Assembly: GCA_039654915.1 (NCBI GenBank) | Contig: CM077599.1 | Coordinates: forward strand, 22,753,501-22,817,500 | DNA length: 64,000 bases | Direction of reading: 5' to 3' | Source: Aquilaria yunnanensis | Lineage: Eukaryota > Streptophyta > Magnoliopsida > Malvales > Thymelaeaceae | Shown: positions 58,986-64,000 of the stretch, in pieces | Layout of the letters: each line of letters opens with the position of its first letter | Numbering within the stretch: the stretch's first letter is position 1 | Position numbers and translations under genes: made by a program | The notes under the pieces: model-generated | The model's database searches: none | What the model was told of the DNA's origin: nothing | The model's input: the letters and a program-made list of their open reading frames with translations, nothing else

Positions 58986-59236
58986 TGATGAAGAAAGTTC
59001 AGTTAGGAAGTCTTCTTCAGAAGTCTAGTTCAAGCAGGATTTAGTCTTGGTGCGCAAGACTACCTGTAATCATGTTTCTTTATTAATTCTAGTTCAATTA
59101 GAATTAGGTAGCTTACTTCTATTAGGTTTCTTATGTAACAAGCTATAAAAGCAAAGTAAAGTAGATCTAATAGTAAGGAAGTCATTCGTTCAATTGTAAG
59201 AGTTACTTGATTCTCTGTTAAGCAAATACACTTACA
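58986..59236 (+). repeat. Copia 3' LTR
   Basis: Same length as the 5' LTR, nearly identical; the difference seen is TTTATTAATTC here against TTTAGGAATTC there. Confidence 0.92.
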
Positions 59237-59420
59237 GTTTCCGGGTACTCCTAAATCCGAATAATGGGTACCTGACAGGAGGAATTAGTGTAGCAGCGGA
59301 ACCGGTTGTCTTTATTCTTGGTCCTCTTAGAGGTGTGCCTCCCCATGTGATCGATGTAATTTACATAATGATGAAAAAATGTGGGCCTTTTTAGTGTTTT
59401 GTAGTTTTGTTTTCTTTGGT
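59237..59420 (+). other. Displaced remainder of the PDAT-B 3' UTR
   Basis: Words such as AAATCCGAATAATGGGTAC, TCTTGGTCCTC and AATGATGAAAAAATGTGGG match the PDAT-A 3' UTR (about 4060-4230). The PDAT-B polyadenylation region is therefore 4.5 kb away from the stop codon. Confidence 0.75.
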
Positions 59421-59669
59421 TGGGTCACTCCCAAGTTGGTTCTCATCTCGAAAGAACCTATTATGCTGATTAGTTCTTAACCAAATTGGCATATAGATTA
59501 TTATATCACATGGTTGACCAGAGTTAAATTCTGACTTATGTAGATTATCATATCATGTGACTGACCATGATTTAAATTCTGACTTATACAATAGATTGTT
59601 TCTTTTCACAATTAATATGTGGTTCTAAGTTATGTGGGGTAGTGTGTAGAGTAGATAAATTATATAATA

Positions 59670-59902
59670 CTCCCTCCGTCCCAAAAGTTTTGCTCTATTT
59701 ATTTTTAGCAATTAATCTATGATTTTTTATTTTCAACATTTTAATATATAAATACAAAATCTTTGTATATGAATGATAATTCAATATATGTAGTTTCTAA
59801 ATATATTTTTTTTTATTTTTTTTAACAAACAATAATATGAATAAAATTGAGTCAAAATACAACAAAAAGTCAAATGTATCAAAATTTATGGGACGGAGGG
59901 AG
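59670..59902. mobile_element. Stowaway MITE (Tc1/mariner), 233 bp
   Basis: Ends CTCCCTCCGTCCC / GGGACGGAGGGAG, flanked by TA on both sides (59668-59669 and 59903-59904). Classic Stowaway ends. AT-rich inside. Confidence 0.95.
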
Positions 59903-59904
59903 TA

Positions 59905-61045
59905 TCTCTTATATCCTTATCTTGTAACATTCTAAGTACCAAAAGTTACCATAAAACTCAATTGATTGAGATAATAATTTATCAGGTAAAAGAATCATTG
60001 TTGAAACTAGAGATATATTAATGTTCAAAATCTGTAAATATTCACTAATACAATCTGTAAATATGTGGAAGTGTTAATAATTTTGCTGACAATATTGCTT
60101 GCTATAGTAACATAATTTGATAATTTTGTATTCGTCTGTTTATTTATTTTTTATTATTTATCACTAAAAGTTTACTGACCGTTTAATTGTTTCAACACTA
60201 GGTGATGTCAGATATAAAATTATTGACAAGAATTTTAATCTGATATTATAAAGAGATAATTTTAAGGAGTCTTGGTTTTGTGGGCCGAGAGCAAGGCCTT
60301 TTAGAAATTCTAACCTACCTAATAGACTCATAATCTAAAAAAGACCGTTACACTTTTTATTACCATCAATTTGAGAACATATGATGTAATTTTATATGTC
60401 TAATTTTTCTATAAATATGGTAACCAAACATAAAATTCTATTTTGGTTTGAACCGACTGAATTAAAAAAGCAATCAAATCACTTTATACAAATACTAAAT
60501 GTTTTCGGTTTTATCCAAATGATACTCATTCACCCGTAAGGATGGCCACTTGAAATTTCTTCATCTAAGAAAGTATTAACTTAAAAATAAGGGGGGGGGA
60601 GGGGGGGGGGGCGGGGATTCAAGACCATTTCGGGCCACGTCTTTTTTCCCCCTTTGAAATCATTTGGGCCGACTTCAGATAAATTACTAATATGAAACCC
60701 ATCTCAAAGCTAGGCCCAAATTCCAATTGGTTCACAAAGCCCAATCTTTTAGGTGGCTTTTTGAAGGTAGGGGAATGGATTTGGTTAAAACGAACAAGAA
60801 AGCACGAATTTCCCCTAGCCCATAGCAGAAGCAACTTCTGATATCCCAATTCTTACTCGTATGCACTAGGATTCTTCATTCTTTTTTTTTTTTTTTCTTT
60901 TAATTTATACATCCTACAAAAATGTTTCTTCATAACCCCAAACTTGAAATTTAGTGTCCAATTGATTGCAGAAGGCCAAAAAAAAGTAAATATAAAAATA
61001 GTAAGAAAATATATCGAATTTACATCATATGGTCAATAAAATGTA
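59905..61045. other. Intergenic DNA with a G-rich run
   Basis: No gene recognised. At 60591-60616 there is a G9-A-G11-C-G4 run that could form a G-quadruplex or be a repeat-length artefact. Confidence 0.5.
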
Positions 61046-61212
61046 CTCCCTTCATCCTATATTTTTTGTACCATTTTAGCTTTTTAACTTAAATTTGACT
61101 TAAATTTATTTATACTAATATTTGTTAAAAGTTTTTAAAAATTTTATTTTTAATTTAAATCAAATTTATGTTAAAAAATTGAAATGATACAAATAACATA
61201 AGACGGAGGAAG
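61046..61212. mobile_element. Diverged Stowaway MITE, 167 bp
   Basis: Ends CTCCCTTCATCCTA and TAAGACGGAGGAAG with TA at both borders. Older than the one at 59670. Inside, AACTTAAATTTGAC and its near complement form extended inverted repeats. Confidence 0.85.
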
Positions 61213-61214
61213 TA

Positions 61215-62002
61215 TATATTTACAGATAAAAAGATTATTAGTCTTCATCTAGTACACGAGGAATGCTTTGGATGTACTCAAAAGAGTGAAACCAGAACCA
61301 GAAGTAGAAAAGTTAAATAGCTAAAAGAATATCTCCAATAAGGCTCCTTCCATCTCTCAGTCTTGGGCAGTCTCCATTGTTTTAACAAAAGAAGAGCTGC
61401 CATCTTTAAAGAGAAGGGACTTGAAAGCGATTGAGGAACTGTAAGGAAGTAAACATAAGGGCACACAAACCAAAATGGAAAAGGTCAACCAACAACTGGA
61501 AACTTGCAGCTGTATCATAAACATGTGTCCTAACTCCTAAGACAAGTGCCTTGATTATTTATTCGGACCCTTCTCTAATCTGGGCAAGAAATATGGGGAG
61601 GGAGGGTGCTATAGAAGCTGTGACAGCTAGAAGAAGAGTGCAGAAGACACGCCAGTACGCAATTAGAACCACTCCTAATTTTATAACGAGAATAAGAAAA
61701 TAGAAAGCTTTTTTTTTCTTTTGGTTTTTTTACCTCTATTAAATTGATTTCCTTTTCTTTTCCCCTTCTTTGTTTATACGACGGGAAGTAGTTATCTCTC
61801 TTCTTAAGCCTTTCTGCGTGGCTAAATAGAAGATTGGATGAAAAAAAGGAACTTGCTTTCCGACTTAAAAAAGGTATTTACCAACTAAGTTAAATTTACA
61901 CCTAGCTTCAAATCTGTTTATCAGAATTTGTTGCATTGCAGCAAAACAGATAATTTCACGAAATTATACATAAATCCTTATTGAGCTTTGCAAGCACAAC
62001 CC

Positions 62003-62033
<31 letters not shown>

Positions 62034-62304
62034 AAAAACAGATTATTTGGTGGGTTAATACTGGAAAATAAAGATAATTTTGGTCTGAAATGCCCAAATT
62101 GGAACCACTTTTCAAGTATCCAGCTCAGAGAAAGCCAGCACCTGGACTGAGTAAACAGACTTCTACCGCAAGGTAGATAATTAAATAATTGCGCCTTGTG
62201 AATGCTATAACTGAACATATTTGTTAAATCATAGTCACTTTCAACTCCTACAACCAAAATACATTTTTCTTTAAGCTTTTCAAGACTTTCTAGTTACACA
62301 TTTC
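61215..62304. other. Intergenic DNA upstream of the GDSL gene
   Basis: No gene seen. C24 followed by A15 stands at 62000-62038. Confidence 0.45.
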
Positions 62305-62312
62305 TATATAAA
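62305..62312 (+). promoter_or_regulatory. TATA box of the GDSL gene
   Basis: TATATAAA, about 120 bp before the ATG, followed by a CT-rich leader typical of plant genes. Confidence 0.6.
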
Positions 62313-62433
62313 TGACGCTAATCAAAGATCATTTTCAAACTCATCCCCCTCCTCACATCTCCCTTTCTCACTAACAACCTTGACAGTCTCCTCTTCTCTT
62401 TGTTTCATTTTCCTCTCTCTAAAACAAAAGAAA

Positions 62434-62997
62434 ATGAAAGTTTTTAGTTACTCCATGGTTCCACTCATGTTTCTGGCCCTAATGCTGATCTCTGTGGCTA
62501 ATTGTCAGCCCCTTGTTCCTGCAATGTTCATATTTGGAGACTCTGTTGTTGATGTGGGCAACAACAACTACCTCCATACTCTTATTAAGGCCAACTTCCC
62601 TCCTTATGGAAGAGACTTTATCAAGCATAGACCTACTGGAAGGTTCTGCAATGGCAAACTGGCCTCAGATTTCACTGGTATTATCATTTGCAAATCCGGA
62701 AAGAAAAATAAAATCCCTTATTTTCATGTAGAATCTCTGAATTCGACTCGATTTAATATGTGGGAGTTTGATATTTTCTGACCTGTTGCTTGTTTCTTGG
62801 AACACAGCTGAGAACATCGGTTTCACTTCCTATCCACCAGCTTATCTCAGAAAAAAAGCTCAGGGGAAGCACCTCTTGACTGGTGCCAACTTTGCTTCAG
62901 CCTCTTCTGGTTATTATGAAACCACGGCAAAGTTATATGTAAGCACAAATAAAATTAGGGGGCAAAAAAACCAAATTCATGCCTTTCAAGAACTCTA

Positions 62998-63037
<40 letters not shown>

Positions 63038-63634
63038 ATGCAGCATACAATTCCACTGAGCAAGCAGCTGGAGTTCTTCAAGGAGTACCAATACAAGCTT
63101 TCAGAAATTGCAGGAAAATCTAATGCGTCTTCAATCGTCTCTGGTGGAATCTACCTTGTCAGTTCTGGGAGCAGTGACTTTCTCCAGAACTACTACATCA
63201 ATCCACTCTTGTACAAATACTACACTCCTAATCAATTCTCTGATGTTCTCATCGAGTCCTACACTAACTTCATTAAGGTCACCTCTCTCCTCCCCATCAA
63301 CGCATGCAAAATATTTTGTGTTCTATGTGACTGACTTCATGCTACACAAGCTGAGCCACTTCTTTGGTAAAATCACAGAGTCTGTACTCGCTAGGAGCAA
63401 GGAAGATTGGAGTCACAACATTGCCTCCTCTGGGTTGCTTGCCAGCCGCTATTACGGTTTTTGGTTCTGATAGCAATGTCTGTGTGGATAAGTTAAACGA
63501 TGATGCAGTTTATTTCAACAACAAACTTAATGCTACGACTCTGCGCTTGGTGCAACAGCTGAATGGCCTTAATATGGTCGTTTTTGACATCTATCAGTCT
63601 CTAACCAAACTTGTCAAACACCCTGCCGATAACG
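62434..63634 (+). CDS. GDSL esterase/lipase (exons 1-4, 3' end not seen)
   Basis: A secreted serine ester hydrolase of the plant GDSL family. Exons: 62434-62677, 62808-62938, 63044-63277 and 63379-63634, phases agree, 288 residues. Residues 1-24 are a signal peptide. Block I is FGDSVVDVGNNN with nucleophile Ser37, followed by NFPPYGRDF and PTGRFCNGKLASDF; the oxyanion Gly block is GANFASASSGYY; the later Asn block is about SGSSDFLQNYY; then LGARKIGVTTLPPLGCLPA. Members usually have about 350 residues with a final exon carrying the catalytic Asp and His (DxxH). After the donor at 63635 no such exon is readable up to 64000, so it lies beyond the window or has been lost. Intron 2 contains a (CT)n run. 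Substrate cannot be told. Confidence 0.85.
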
Positions 63635-63687
63635 GTAAACTATCAAACCAATGTTTTTCTTTACCCTTCCAGTTTTTTGCAGAGTAA

Positions 63688-64000
63688 ATTTTCCTTTAAC
63701 TTCGATATCAGAACTTATCATGGAACTCGAGAGTACCTAAAGAAAATGGAGTGTTAGCAGTACAACATGCGAGTGTAGTCACAAGCCTTGCCTGGCTTAA
63801 GTTAGTAACCAATTCGTTTTAACTTAAGTCAACTGATTTATTTTTACTTTTATATTTTTTTTGCTTGAAACCAAATTTATTTGAAAGCCAATATTATGTA
63901 GATACGATAATCCATTTGAAAGTAAATTTTTATGATGTCGTTAAATTTTTTTTAATTTTTCTTTTTTAGTGCTTTAAACTAGGAAAATTCACAAAAAAAA
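63688..64000. other. AT-rich end of window, no coding match
   Basis: Either intron 4 of the GDSL gene or downstream DNA. A candidate acceptor near 63674 opens a frame that does not resemble the family. Confidence 0.4.

Larger units (their letters stand above)
54692..59236 (+). mobile_element. Ty1/copia LTR retrotransposon in the PDAT-B 3' UTR, 4545 bp
   Basis: LTRs 54692-54942 and 58986-59236 (251 bp each), TSD GTTTC at 54687-54691 and 59237-59241, PBS, one gag-pol frame and a PPT. Domain order Gag-PR-IN-RT-RH defines copia. The LTRs differ at about two adjacent bases (GG against TT), so insertion was recent. Sequence after the right TSD continues the PDAT 3' UTR seen at about 4048 onward. 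Confidence 0.95.

Overview
This is nuclear DNA from a flowering plant, most likely a eudicot. It holds intron-bearing genes for seed-oil and lipid metabolism, AT-rich intergenic DNA, Stowaway, hAT-like and Mutator-like MITEs, a LINE remnant, a Ty1/copia element and a very large Ty3/gypsy element of the Tat/Ogre type. The species cannot be named from the sequence. All recognised host genes are on the + strand.

Layout. (1) 1-4240: PDAT-A, an intact six-exon phospholipid:diacylglycerol acyltransferase gene of the PDAT2-like type (680 aa). (2) 4241-6767: AT-rich DNA with MITEs. (3) 6804-39471: one 32.7-kb Ogre-type insertion bounded by a perfect 5-bp duplication (GTGAC), sitting inside the terminal inverted repeat of an older Mutator-like MITE. 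It has three LTRs of identical length (4021 bp). The first internal region is complete: tRNA-Arg-type PBS, ORF1, gag-pro, a 199-bp intron, RT-RH-aRH-INT, then a cargo block, a hairpin minisatellite and the polypurine tract. The second internal region is only 2.9 kb and repeats the last part of the first. (4) 39472-50570: nested old repeats, including a LINE split by a probable 3.1-kb solo LTR and a hAT-like MITE. (5) 50575-54593 and 59237-59420: PDAT-B, a close duplicate of PDAT-A with a degraded TATA box, a +1 frameshift in exon 4, a MITE in intron 2 and a copia element in its 3' UTR. (6) 54692-59236: that copia element, with nearly identical LTRs but two in-frame stops. (7) 59421-64000: intergenic DNA with two Stowaway MITEs, then a GDSL esterase/lipase gene whose last exon is not visible.

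The most unusual content is the Ogre cargo between integrase and the 3' LTR. It has four tandem copies of a small basic zinc-finger ORF whose core resembles the cysteine-rich nucleic-acid-binding proteins of carlaviruses and vitiviruses, followed by an intronless LOG-type gene (cytokinin riboside 5'-monophosphate phosphoribohydrolase). Three of the four zinc-finger ORFs and the LOG gene share a short upstream block ending in a TATA box, so the cargo looks like separately transcribed, co-regulated genes. I infer, without proof, a host-manipulation cassette carried by a retrotransposon. The intact reading frames, equal LTRs and perfect target duplication suggest the element is young.
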